Positions 9,453-23,200 of a stretch of 64,000 bases of DNA are shown here, piece by piece; within the stretch, counting starts at the first letter, position 1; every line of letters starts with the position of its first letter. The stretch is from the NCBI GenBank assembly GCA_947650365.1, contig OX393555.1, positions 78,249,995 through 78,313,994 of the forward strand, written 5' to 3'. Source of the stretch: Chamaelirium japonicum (Eukaryota > Streptophyta > Magnoliopsida > Liliales > Melanthiaceae). The notes below the pieces were generated by a model, which was not told the origin of the DNA, made no database searches, and saw only the letters and a list, made by a program, of their open reading frames with translations. The position numbers were made by a program, and so were the translations under genes.

Positions 9453-11110
9453 CCTTGACCGGCTGATTTTAGACGATCGGTCAAACTTGATCGATCGGCC
9501 AAAATTAACCAATCGGTCGATTTTCTACTGAATCGGGCAAAAAACTTGGTTTTTTGCCTAATCACCCAAACCTTGACCGGCTGATTTTAGCCGATCGGTC
9601 AAACTTGACCGATCGGTCAAAATCAACCAATCGGTCGATTTTCTACTGGATCGGGCAAAAAACTTGGTTTTTTGCCCGATCATCCAAACCTTGACCGACT
9701 GATTTTAGACGATCGGTCAAACTTGACCGATCGGCCAAAATCTACCAATCGGTCTATTTTCTACTGGATCGGGCAAAAACCATGGTTTTTTGCCCGATCA
9801 CCCAAACCATGACCGGCTGATTTTAGACGATCGGTCAAACTTGACCGATCGGTCAAAATCAACCGATCGGTCGATTTTCTACTGGATCGGGCAAAAAACT
9901 TGGTTTTTTGCCCGATCACCCAAACTTTGACCGGCTGATTTTAGCCGATCGGTCAAACTTGACCGATCGGTCAAAATCAACCAATCGGTCGATTTTCTAC
10001 TGGATCGGGCAAAAAACTTGGTTTTTTGCCCGATCACCCAAACCTTGACCGGCTGATTTTAGACGATCGGACAAACTTAACCAATCGGCCAAAATCTACC
10101 AATCGGTCTATTTTCTACTGGATCGGGCAAAAAACTTGGTTTTTTGCCCGATCACCCAAACCATGACCGGCTGATTTTAGACGATCGGTGAAACTTGACC
10201 GATCGGTCAAAATAACCCGATCGGTCGATTTTCTACTGGATCGGGCAAAAAACTTGGTTTTTTGCCCGATCACCCAAACCTTGACCGGCTGATTTTAGCC
10301 GATCGGTCAATCTTGACCGATCGGCCAAAATCAACCGATCGGTCGATTTTCTACTGGATCGGGCAAAAAACTTGGTTTTTTGCCCGATCACCCAAACCTT
10401 GACCGACTGATTTTAGCCGATCGGTCAAACTTGACCGATCGGCCAAAATCAACCGATCGGTCGATTTTCTACTGGATCAGGCAAAAAAGTTTTTTGCCCG
10501 ATCACCCAAAACTTGACCGGCTGATTTTAGCCGATCGGTCAAACTTGACCGATCGGCCAAAATCAACCGATCGTCGATTTTCTACTGGATCGGGCAAAAA
10601 ACTTGGTTTTTTGCCCGATCACCCAAACCTTGACCGGCTGATTTTAGCCGATCGATCAAACTTGACCGATCGGCCAAAATCAACCGATCGATCGATTTTC
10701 TACTGGATCGGGCAAAAAACTTGGTTTTTTGCCCGATCACCCAAACCTTGACCGGCTGATTTTAGCCGATCGGTCAAACTTAACCGATCGGCCAAAATCA
10801 ACCGATCGGTCGATTTTCTACTGGATCGGGCAAAAAACTCGGTTTTTTGCCCGATCACCCAAACCTTGACCAGCTGATTTTAGACGATCGGTCAAACTTG
10901 ACCGATTGGCCAAAATCAACCGATCGGTCGATTTTCTACTGGATCGGGCAAAAAACTTGGATTTTTGCCCGATCACCCGAACCATGACCGGCTGATTTTA
11001 ACCGATCGGTCAAACTTGACCGATCGGTCAAAATCAACCGATCGGTCGATTTCCTACTGGATCAGGCAAAATACCACCATTTTTAGCCGATCATCCCAAC
11101 CCTGACCGGT
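9453..11110. repeat. 118-bp tandem array (about 14 units) in the 3' untranslated part of Tat copy 1
   Basis: Units begin CCTTGACCGGCTGATTTTAG at 9453, 9571, 9689, 9807, 9925 and so on, a 118-bp step with occasional small deletions. Each contains palindromic GACCGATCGGTC-like blocks. Each also has an inverted repeat, arm GATCGGGCAAAAAAC, loop TTG, arm GTTTTTTGCCCGATC (perfect at 9649-9681). Hypervariable tandem repeats before the 3' LTR are known in Tat elements. They also lie just upstream of the antisense promoter. Confidence 0.93.
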
Positions 11111-11235
11111 CAAATCCAACCGATCGGTCAAGTTTGACCGATCGGTCAAGTTTGACCTATCGGTCAAGTTTGACCGATCGGCCAAGTTTGACCGATCGGC
11201 CAAGTTTGACCGATCAGTCAACATTGACCGACCAG
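11111..11235. repeat. Short repeat of GACCGATCGGTCAAGTTT, copy 1
   Basis: A run of about six to seven units of roughly 18-20 bp (GACCGATCGGTCAAGTTT and variants) closes the 118-bp array. It appears to be an expansion of the palindromic block within the larger unit. A similar shorter run closes the array in copy 2 (about 55120-55198). Confidence 0.85.
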
Positions 11236-11344
11236 GCTATCTTTCAAAACACTAACACTCGACAAAGCTCCTCTGCTTATGTAATAGGGGGTCGTTAGTT
11301 GTGCACCACGAATCCAAGCCAGCCAGATGATCTCTAGCTAACTT

Positions 11345-11352
11345 GGAGGGGG
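11345..11352 (+). promoter_or_regulatory. Polypurine tract of Tat copy 1
   Basis: GGAGGGGG followed by TAAC, directly before the LTR start TGTGGGTG at 11357. The same motif precedes the 3' LTR of copy 2 (55303-55310). In LTR elements this tract primes plus-strand DNA synthesis. Confidence 0.85.
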
Positions 11353-11356
11353 TAAC

Positions 11357-12076
11357 TGTGGGTGCAAATTTTGGTAAGAAGTCTGCAAACAGCGGGACCC
11401 ACCGGCCCTGCCTGGTGGGCCCCCGAAGACTACAGAGGGACCCACTAGCCCTGCCTGGTGGGTCCACGAAGACCCCCGCGGGACCCGCCGGCCTTGCCTG
11501 GTGGGCCCCCGAAGACTACAAATGGACCCACCGGCCCTGCCTGGTAGGCCCAATAGCCTGTGGAATACCCCAGAAAACGGTAGCGGGGCACACCAGCTTT
11601 ACCTGGAGGATCCCCCGATACTGCAGCAGAAACCGCCATTTACCACCAGAGAATCCTATAAATAGTAGAGCCTTCGAATGTAAATGGATCAGAAATTTCT
11701 GATTTCCATTCTGAGATATGATTTTTAGAATCCAGAGCTCTGGAATTTCTCAGTTTTTCATCTTCTACCTCTCTTTGATCTTCTTCTCTCCTTTGAAGAG
11801 ATTGGATCAACTTCAGTGATACTCGGCCTGTCGAGATCACTTCAATACAGGTGTTAGTGAATTCGGGTTGCTCCCTATAGCACGGAGACGTAGGCTTCGG
11901 CTGAACTCCGAGATCACATCTCTCGTGTCAGCATTTTCTCTGATTGCATCTCTCTGCTTACATATCAAAAGCTGCAACTCCAATCGACAGATCGAGCAAC
12001 GATCTCTTCGACTCGAACCTTTAATTGACTGGTGCTGCGAAAGTCTTCGGGTCGGCACGAAGATTTTTCCCCCACA
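11357..12076 (+). repeat. 3' LTR of Tat copy 1 (720 bp)
   Basis: Starts TGTGGGTGCAAATTTTGG and ends TTTTTCCCCCACA. It aligns along its length with the two 623-bp LTRs of copy 2. The extra length comes mainly from four instead of two copies of a 43-bp GC-rich unit (from about 11389 to 11560) built around GACCCACCGG and CCTGGTGGGCCC, which can pair with each other. A TATA box, TATAAATAG, lies at 11657-11665. After the LTR the satellite starts with TCATT. Confidence 0.93.
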
Positions 12077-15000
12077 TCATTCGCACCAATGTATCCATTC
12101 TAATTCATTCGTACGATCCATTCTAATTTATTCGCATGATTCATTCTAATTCATTCGTACGATCCATTCTAATTCATTCGTACGATCCCTTCTAATACAT
12201 TCACATGAATGTATTCATTATAATTCATTCGTACGATATATTCAAATTCATTTGCATGATCCATTCTAATTCATTCGTACAATCCATTCTAATTCATTCG
12301 AACGATCCATTCTAATTCATTCTCCCGAATGTATCCATTCTAATTCATTCTTACGATCCATTCTAATTCATTCGCACGAATTTATCCATTCTAATTCATT
12401 CGTATGATCAATTCTAATTCATTTGCACGATCCATTCTACTTCATTCGCACAATCCATTCTAATTCATTCGTATGATTTATTCTAATTCATTCGTACGAT
12501 CCATTCTAATTCATTCGTACGATCCATTCTAATTCATAAGCACGAATGTATCTATTCTAATTCATTCGTACGATCCATTCTAATTCATTCGCACGAACCA
12601 TTCTAATTCATTCATACAATCCATTCTAATTCATTCATATGATACATTCTAATCCATTCGTATGATCCATTCTAATTCATTTTTACGATACATTCTAATT
12701 CATTCATATGAACCATTCTAATTTATTTGTACGATCCATTATAATTCATTCGTATGATCCATTCTAATTCATTCGTATGATCCATTCTAATTCATTCGCA
12801 CGATCCATTCTAATTGATTCGTACGATCCATTCTAATTTATTCGAATGATCCATCCTAATTCATTCTTACGATACATCCTAATTCATTCTAACTCATTTG
12901 TACGATCTATTCTAATTCATTTGTACGATTCATTCTAATTCATTCGTACGATCCATTCTAATTCATTCGCACGATCCATTCTAATTCATTCGTACGATCC
13001 ATTCGAATTCATTCGTACGATCCATTCTAATTCATTCGCACGAATGTATCCATTCTAATTCATTCGTACGATCCACTCTAATTCATTCGCACGATCCATT
13101 CTAATTCATTCGTACGATCCATTCTAATTTATTCGTATGATTTAATTTAATTCATTCGTACGATCCATTCTAATTCATTCGCATGAATGTATCCATTCTA
13201 ATTCATTCGCATGATCCATTCTAAGTCATTCGTACAATCCATTCTAATTTAGTCGTACGATCCATTCTAATTCAGTCGTACAATCCATTCTAATTCATTC
13301 GTGTGATCCATTCTAATTCATTTGCACAAATGTATCCATTCTAATTCATTCATACGATCCATTCTAATTCATTCGCATGATCTATTCTAATTCATTAGTA
13401 TGATCCATTCTAATTCATTCGTATAATCCAATCTAATTCATTCGTACGATCCATTCTAATTCATTCGTACGATCCATTCTAATTCATTCGAACGAATGTA
13501 TCCATTCTAATTTATTCGTACGATCCATTCTAATTCATGCGCACGATCTGTTCTAATTCATTCGTACGATCCATTCTAATTCATTCATACGATCCATTCT
13601 AAATCATTTGTACGATCCATTCTAATTCATTCGTACGATCCATTCTAATTCATTCGCATGAATATATTCATTCTAATTCATTCGTACGAACCATTCTAAT
13701 CCATTCGCACGATCCATTCTAATGCATTCATACGATCCATTCTAATTCATTCGTACGATCCATTCTAATTCATTCGTATGAATGTATCCAATCTAATTCA
13801 TTCGTACGATCCATTATAATTCATTTGCACGATCCATTCTAATTCTTTCGTACGATCCATTCTAATTCATTCGTACCATCCATTCAAATTCATTCGCACA
13901 AATGTATCCTTTCTAATTCATTCGTACAATCCATTCTAATTCATTCGTACGATCCATTCTTACTCATTCGTACGATCTATTCTAATTCATTCGCACGAAT
14001 GTATCCATTCTAATTGATTCGTACAATCCATTCTAGTTCATTCTGCACAATCTATTCTAATTCATTCACAAGATCCATTTTAATTCATTCGTACGATCCA
14101 TTCTAATTTATTTGCACAAATGTATCCATTCTCATTCATTCGTACGATCCATTCTAATTCATTCACACCATCCATTCTAATCCATTCATACGATCCATTC
14201 TAATTCATTCGTACGATCCATTCTAATTCATTCGTACGATCCATTCTAATTCATTCGCACGATTGTATCCATTCTAATTCATTCGTATGATCCATTCTAA
14301 TTTATACGCACGATCCATTCATATTCATTTGTACAATCCATTCTAATTCATTAGTACGATCCATTCTAATTCATTCGCACAATCCATTCAAATTCATTCG
14401 TAAGATCCATTCTAATTCATTCCTACGATCCATTCTAATTCATTCGTACGATCTATTCTAATTTATTCGCACCAATGTATCCATTCTAATTCATTCGTAC
14501 GATCCATTCTAATTCATTCGCACTATCCATTCTAATTCGTTCGTACAATCCATTCTAATTCAGTCACATGAATGTATCCATTCTAATTCATTCGCACGAT
14601 CCATTCTAATTCATTTATACGATCCATTCTAATTCATTCGTACGATTCATTATAATTCATTCGCCAGAATGTATCCATTCTAATTCCTTCATATGATCCA
14701 TTCTAATTCATTTGCACGATCCATTCTAATTCATTCGTACGATCCATTCTAACTCATTCGTACGATCCATTCTAATTCATTCGCACGAATAAAACCATTC
14801 TAATTCATTCGTACGATCTATTCTAATTCATTCGCACGATCCATTCTAATTCATTCGTACGATCCATTCTAATTCATTCATAAGATCCATTCTAATTCAT
14901 TCATACGACCCATTCTAATTCATTCGCACGAATGTATCCATTCTAATTCATTGGCACGATCCATTCTAATTTATTCGCACAATCTATTCTAATTCATTCG

Positions 15001-18000
15001 TACGATCCATTCAAATTCATTCATACAATCCATTCTAATTCTTTCGCACGAATGTATCCATTCTAATTCATTCGTACGATCCATTCTAATTCATTCGCAT
15101 GATCCATTCTAATCCATTCGTACGATCCATTCTAATTCATTCGTACGATCCATTCTAATTCATTCGCACGAATGTATCCATTCTAATTCATTCGTATGAT
15201 CCATTCGAATTTATTCGCATGATCCATTCATATTCATTCGTACAATCCATTCTAATTCATTCGTATGATCCATTCGTATTCATTCGTACGATCCATTCAA
15301 ATCCATTCGCATGAATGTATCTATTCTAATTCATTCGTACGATCCATTTTATTTCATTTGCACGATCCATTCTAATTCATTCATACGATCCTTTCTAATT
15401 CATTCGTTCGATCCATTTTAATTCATTCGTAAGAATGTTTCCATTCTAATTCATTCGTATGATCCATTTTAATTCATTCGTATGATCCATTCTAATTTAT
15501 TCGCACGATCCATTCTAATTCATTCGTATGATCCATTCTAATTCATACGTATGATCCATTCTAATTCATTCGTACGATCTATTCTAATTCATTCGTACGA
15601 TCCATTCTAATTCATTTGCACGAATGTATCCATTCTAATTCATTCGTACGATCAATTCTAATTCATTCGCACGATCCATTCTAATTCATTCATACGATCC
15701 ATTCTAATACATTCATGCGATCCATTCTAATTTATTCATACTATCTATTCTAATTCATTCGCACGAATGTATCCATTCTAATTCATTCGGATGATCCATT
15801 CTAATTCATTCGCACGATCCATTCAAATTCATTCGTACGATCCATTCTAATTCATTCGTATGATCCTTTCAAATTCATTCGTACGATCCATTCTAATTTA
15901 TTCGCATGAATGTATCCATACTAATTCATTCGTACGATCCATTCTAATTCATTCACACTATCCATTCTAATTCATTCGAACGATCCATTTTAATTCATTC
16001 GTACGATCCATTCTAATTCATTCGCACGAATGTATCCAATCTAATTCATTCGTACGATCCATTCTAATTCAATCGCATGATCCATTCTAATTCATTCCTA
16101 CGATCCATTCTAATTCATTCGTACGATCCATTCAAATTCATTCATATGAATGTATCCATTCTAATTCATTCGTACGATCCATTCTAATTCATTCGCACGA
16201 TCCATTCTAATTCATTCGAACGATCCATTCTAATTCATTCGTATGATCCATTCTAATTCAAGCGCACGAATGTATCCATTCTAATTCATTCGTACGATCA
16301 ATTCTAATTCATTCGCACAAATGTATCCATTCTAATTCATTCGTACGATCCATTTTAATTCATTCGCAACGATGCATTCTAATTCATTCGTACGATCCAT
16401 TCAAATTTATTCGTACGATCCATTCTAATTCATTCGCACGAATATATACATTCTAATTCATTCGTACGATCCATTCTAATTCATTCGCACAATCCATTCT
16501 AATTTATTCGTACGATCCATTCTAATTCATTCGTATGATCCATTCTAATTCATTCATACGATCCATTCCAATTCATTCGCACGAATGTATCCATTCTAAT
16601 TCATTCATACGATCCATTATAATTCATTCGAACGATCCATTCTAATTCATTCATACGATCCATTCTAATACATTCGTGCGATCCATTCTAATTCATTCAT
16701 ACTATCCATTCTAATTCATTCGCACAAATGTATCCATTCTAATTCATTCGTACGATCCATTCTAATTCATTTGCATGATCCATTCAAATTCATTCGTACG
16801 ATCCATTCTAATTCATTCGTACGATCCATTCTAATTCATTCGCACGATCCATTCTAATTCACTCGTACGATCCATTCTAATTTATTCGTATGATCCATTC
16901 TAATTCATTCGTACGATCCATTCTATTTCATTCGCACGATCCATTCTAATTAATTCATACGATCCATTCTAATACATTCGTGCGATCCATTCTAATTTAT
17001 TCATACTATCTATTCTAATTCAATCGCACGAATGTATCCATTCTAATTCATTCGTATGATCCATTCTAATTCATTCGCACGATCCATTCAAATTCATTCG
17101 TACGATCCATTCTAATTCGTTCGTATGATCCATTCTAATTCATTCGCACGATCTATGTTAATTCATTCGTATGATCCATTCTAATTCATTCGTATGATCC
17201 AATCTAATTCATTCCTCCGATCCATTCTAATTCATTCGTACGATCCATTCTAATTCATTCACACGAATGTATCCATTCTAATTCATTCGTACGATCCATT
17301 CTAATTCATTCGCCCGATCCATTCTAATTCATTCGTACGATCCATTCTAATTCATTCGCACGAATGAATCCATTATAATTCATTTGTGTGATCCATCCTA
17401 ATTCATTCGCACGATCCATTCTAATTCATTCGTACGATCGATTCTAATTGATTCGTACGATCCATTCTAATTCGTACGCACGAATGTATCCATTCTAATT
17501 CATTCGTACGATCCATTCTAATTCACTCACACAAACCATTCTAATTCATTTGTACGATCCATTCTAATTCATTCGTACGATGTATTCTAATTCATTCGTT
17601 CGATCCATTCTAATTCATTTGTACGATCCATTCTAATTCAAGCGCACGAATGTATCAATACTAATTCATTAGTATGATCCATTCTCGTTCATTCGTACGA
17701 TCCATTCTCATTCATTCGTACGATCCCTTCTAATTCATTCGTACAATCCATTCTAATTGATTCGCACAATCCATTTTAATTCATTCGCATGATCCATTCT
17801 AATTCATTCATACGATCCATTCTAATTCATTCATACGATCCATTCTAATTCATTCATACGATCCATTCTAATTCATTCGCACGATCCATTCTAGATCATT
17901 CGTACGATCCATTCTAATTCGGTCGTACGATCCATTCTACATCAATCATACAATCCATTCTAATTCATTCTTATGATCCATTCTAATTCATTCGCATGAA

Positions 18001-19591
18001 TATATCCATTCTAATTCATTCGGCTGATCCATTCTAATTCATTCGCACGATCCATTCTAATTCATTCGCATGAATATATCCATTCTAATTCATTCGGCTG
18101 ATCCATTCTAATTCATTCGCACGATCCATTCTAATTCATTCGTATGATCCATTCTAATTCATTCGTACAATCCAAGCTAATTTATTTATACGAAGCATTC
18201 TAATTCATTCGTACGATCCATTCTAATTCATTCGCACGAATGTATCCATTCTAGTTCATTCGTACGATCCATTCTAATTTATTCGTACGATCCATTCTAA
18301 TTCATTCGTATGATCCATTCTAATTCATTCGTACGATCCATTCTAAATCATTCGTACGATCCATTTTAATTCATTCGTACGATCCATTCTAATTCATTCG
18401 CACTAATGTATCCATTCTAATTCATTCGTACGATCTATTCTAATTCATTCGCACGATCCATTCTAATTCATTCGTACGATCCATTCTAGTTTATTCATAC
18501 GATCCATTCTAATTCATACGTACGATCCATTCTAATTCATTCGCACGAATGTATCCATTCTAATTCATTTGTACGATCCATTAAAATTCATTCGTATGAT
18601 CCATTCTAATTCATTCGTACGTTCCATTCTAATTCATTCATACGATCCATTCTAATTCATTCGTACGATCCATTCTAATTCATTCGTACAATCCATTCTA
18701 ACTCATTCGTACGATCCATTCTAATTCATTCATACGATCCATTCTAATTCATTCGTACGATCCATTCTAATTCATCCGTACGATCCATTCTAACTCATTC
18801 GTACGATCCATTCTAATTCATTCGCATGAATATATCCATTCTAATTCATTGGAACGATCCATTCTAAATCATTCATACGATCCATTCTAATTATTTCGCA
18901 CGAATGTATCCATTCTAATTCATTCGTACGATCCATTCTAATTCATTAGCACAATCTATTATAATTCATTCATACGATCCATTCTAATTCATTCGTACGA
19001 TCCATTCTAATTCACTCGTACGATCCATTCTAATTCATTCGCACGATCCATTCTAATTCATTCATATTATCCATTCTAATACATTCGTGCGATCCATTCT
19101 AATTCATTCATATGATCCATTCTAATTCATTCGTGCAATCTATTCTAATTCTTTCGCACGAATGTATCCATTCTAATTCATTCGTACGATCCATTCTAGT
19201 TCATTTGCACGATCCATTCTAATTCTTTCGCACGATGCATTCTAATTCATTCGCACGAATGTATCCATTCTAATTCATTCGTACGATCCATTTTAATTCA
19301 TTCGTACGATCCATTCTAATTCATTAGTACAAATATATCCATTCTATTTTATTCATACGATCCATTCTAATTCATTCGCACGATCCATTCTAATTCATTC
19401 ATACGATGCATTCTAATTCTTTCGTACGATCCATTCTAACTCATTCGTACGATCCATTCTAATTTATTCGCACAAATGTATCCATTCTTATTCATTCGTA
19501 CGATCCATTCTAATTCATTTGCACGATTCATTCTAATTCATTCGTACGATCGATTCTAATTCTTTCGTACGATCCATTCTAATTTATTCAT
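12077..19591 (+). repeat. 23/28-bp satellite, forward orientation, 7.5 kb
   Basis: The basic 23-bp unit reads ATTCTAATTCATTCG then TACGATCC, with common variants GCACGATCC and ATACGATCC. A 28-bp variant has five extra bases (GCACGAATGTATCC in place of GCACGATCC). The long form recurs at steps such as 120 bp (14931, 15051, 15171), which equals one 28-mer plus four 23-mers. Other steps of 143 and 189 bp also fit whole numbers of units. There is no coding potential; open frames here are chance. Confidence 0.97.
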
Positions 19592-20297
19592 ATGAATGGA
19601 TACATTCGTGCGAATGAATTAGAATGGATCGTATGAATGAATTAGAATGGCTACATTTGTTCGTGCGAATGAATTAGAAAGGATCGTACGAATGAATTAG
19701 AATGGATATATTCGTACGAATGAATTAGAATGGATACATTCGTGCAAATGAATTAGAATGGATCGTACGAATAAATTAGAATGGATCGTACGAATGAATT
19801 AGAACGGATACATTCGTGCGAATGAATTAGAATGGATCGTATGAATGGATTAGAATAGAATGTACGAATGAATTAGAATGGATCGTACGAATGAATTAGA
19901 ATGGATACATTCGTGCGAATGAATTAGAATGGATCGTACGAACAAAATAGAATGGATCGTACGAATAAATTAGAATGAATCCATTCGTATGATCCATTCG
20001 TGTGATCCATTCGTATTATCCATTCTAATTCATTCGTACGATCTATTCTAATTCATTCGCATGAATGTATCCATTTAATTCATTCGTACGATCCATTCTA
20101 ATTCATTCGCACGAATGTATCCATTCTAATTCATTCGTATGATCAATTCTAATTCATTCGCACGAATGTATCCATTCTAATTCATTCGTACGATCCATTC
20201 TAATTCATTCGCATGATCCATTTTAATTCATTCGTGCGAATTAATTAGAATGGATCATACGAATGAATTAGAATTGATCGTAGGAATAAATTAGAAA
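19592..20297. repeat. Satellite with three strand switches before the AT-rich block
   Basis: The 23/28-bp units run in reverse at about 19592-19977, forward at 19978-20235, and reverse again at 20236-20297, where AT-rich DNA begins abruptly. Junctions are direct, with no sequence between the oppositely oriented units. Confidence 0.92.
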
Positions 20298-23200
20298 CTT
20301 AATTAGTGAAAAAATATTTAAAAACTTATTAAATAGATTATTTACTTAAAAAATAAATATTTTATTTATTAAATAATTTCATAGTTAAATAAATAATAAT
20401 TTAAATTAAATATTGTATAATTAAATAAATAAAAAATTTATTAAATTATGAAGTATTATTTGAAATAACTAAAAAAATTAATTATTTAATAAAGTAATAA
20501 AATAAAACAATCCATTCTTAAATTATTTGATTATTTTAAAAAATTATTAATTAATATAATTTATACTTTAAATTATTAAGTAAATATTTAAATAATAAAA
20601 TACTTAAATTATTTAATTCAAATATTATATAATGATATAATTGAATTATTTTATTAAAAAAATTAATAAAATAAAGAAATAATGAAATTATTTAAATATT
20701 TTATAAAATAATTAAATCATTATTTGAATCATTATTCTATAAATCATAATTTATTAAATATTTTCATTATTTACTTATTGAATAATTCAATAACGAAATA
20801 ATTCAATAATTATTTTTGAATTATTCAATAAGTAAATTAAAAAAAATTGGATTAATTATAATAAATGGATTAATTATTCAAGTAATTATTTAATTATTTT
20901 AATTATTCAAGTAATGATTCAAATAATAATAATTAATAAAATATTTTATTATTAAATATTTTATTTTTTAATTATAAAATATTTTATTTAAATTATTATT
21001 TATTTAACTATGAAATTATTTAATAATTAAAATATTTATTTTTTTAAGTAAATAATTTATTTGATATATTTCTTAACTAATTAAGTTTTTAAATATTTCC
21101 ATAATTGACTAATTATTTAATTATTGAAAAAAATTATTTTATTACATAATAATTTATTACATAATTATTTAGTTATGTAATTATTTAAATGATAATCTAA
21201 TAATTTTATTACATAATAATTTAGTTATGTAATTATTGATTAAATTATTTTATTATTTTAAAAAATTATCAATTAATACAATTTAAAGAAATAATTAATT
21301 ATTCTATAAAATATGTGAATAAATTAAAGAAATTTATTAAATAGATTATTAAATAGATTATTTTCTTAAAAAAAAAAATAATTTAATTATTAAATAATTT
21401 TATATTTAAAAATATTATATTTTAAGTAAATTATTATGTAATGAAATAATTAACTAATTATTTTCTTAAATTATAAAAAATTAAATAAAATACATCAAAA
21501 AATTAATTATTTCATTAAGTAATAAAATAAAAAATTAATTCAATAAATATTTAAGTATTATTTATATAATTAGTTAATTACTTGAACATTTAAATAATAA
21601 AATATTTTCCAAATTATATAATTTTTTTAAAATAATAAGCAATTAGTTATTATATTATTATATTATTTTATTACTTTATTAAATAAATCAATAAATTAAT
21701 AAATTATTTCATAAAATAAATAAATAAAAATTATAATAAATATTTCATTAATGGTAATTAATTAAATATTTTCATTATTTACTTATTGAATTATAAAATG
21801 ATTAATTATTTTATTATTTCAAAAATTTATAATTTAATTAAAGAAATAACCAACAAAATAAATTAATTATATAATTAAATCATTATTTCTTTTTTTAATA
21901 AATTAAACCATAAAATAGTTACATAATTTGATTATTTAAAAATATAATAATTCATAAATAAATATAAATTTTATTAAAGAATTATATAATTAAATAGTAA
22001 TATAAAATTATTATTTTATTAAAAAGTTAATTATGACAATATTTCAATTATTTAAATTATTTTATAATAAAATAATCAATTAATTTAATTGAAAAAATTA
22101 TGGAAACATTACAATGATAAACATAATAACATTGAGATGATACTATTGATTATTTATTATTTCAATATTAAAATCAATAAATATTTATTTGATTATTAAA
22201 AAAAATAGTAAGCTATTTAAAAAAATATTTTATTATTCATATATTCAAATAATTAACTAATTATGTAAATAATAATTAAATAATTATTTAATTATCTAAA
22301 TATTTCAATTCTATTATTTTAGTTAATTAAATAAATATTTATTGAATAATTTATTTAAATAATAATCTAATAATTTGATTATATAATAATTTATTTATGT
22401 AGTTATTAATTATATTATGTTAATATTTTCAAAAAGTATTAATTAATATAATTTAAAATTTAAATTATTATGTAAATATTTAAATAATATAATACTTAAT
22501 TATTAGATTAAAATATTATATAATTATATAATTGAATTATTTTATTAAAAAATATTAATAACATAAAATTATTAGATTATATATAACTAAATTATTATGT
22601 AAAAAAATTATTCGATTATTATTTAAATAACTTACTAAATATTTTTTTATTCAAATAATTATTTCAATAATTATTATTTAAATAATTATTATTTAAATAA
22701 TTAATTAATAATTTATTTAAATGATAATCTAATAATTTTATTACATAATAATTTAGTTATGTAATTATTGATTAAATGATAATCTAATTATTACATAAAT
22801 ATTTAATTATAAATGATAATCTAATATTTCAATGATAATAAATTTATATAAATTTAATTATAATCTAATTATTTAAATAAATTTAATTATAATCTAAAAT
22901 TTAATATTATAATCTAATATTTAAATGATAATTTCATTATTAAATTAATTTTAAATGATATAAAAAATTAATGATTTTATTAAAAAATTAAATAATTTTA
23001 TTAAATGATTTTATTAAATGATATTAAAAAATTAGATAATTCAATAATTTAATGATTTTATTAAAAAAATTAATAACACAAAGAAATAATAAAATCAATT
23101 AAATATTTTAAAAAATATTTAAATAATTATTTGAATCATTATTAAATATATTATAATTAATTAAATATTTTACACCATGAAATATTTATATAATTTGAAT

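Larger units (their letters stand above)
1..12076 (+). mobile_element. Ty3/gypsy Tat-lineage LTR retrotransposon, copy 1 (5' end outside window)
   Basis: In order: end of gag with zinc knuckle, protease, reverse transcriptase, RNase H, second archaeal-type RNase H, integrase, a spacer with short repeats, an antisense gene, a 118-bp tandem array, a polypurine tract (GGAGGGGG, 11345-11352) and a 3' LTR. The double RNase H and the antisense gene after pol are known marks of the plant Tat lineage. The 5' LTR and most of gag lie left of the window. The element ends in satellite DNA (next five bases TCATT, the expected target duplication). It is interrupted by a LINE at 3074-4063. Pol is otherwise nearly open, so this copy is better preserved in coding capacity than copy 2. 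Confidence 0.93.

Noticed and set aside
10380..10751. 123-codon frame in the 118-bp array
   Set aside because: Produced by the repeat period and hairpin sequence; it encodes the same short peptide over and over and no start context or conservation supports it.
12077..19591. Regular short repeats resembling a CRISPR array
   Set aside because: Units of 23 and 28 bp are contiguous with no unique spacers; this is a eukaryotic satellite.
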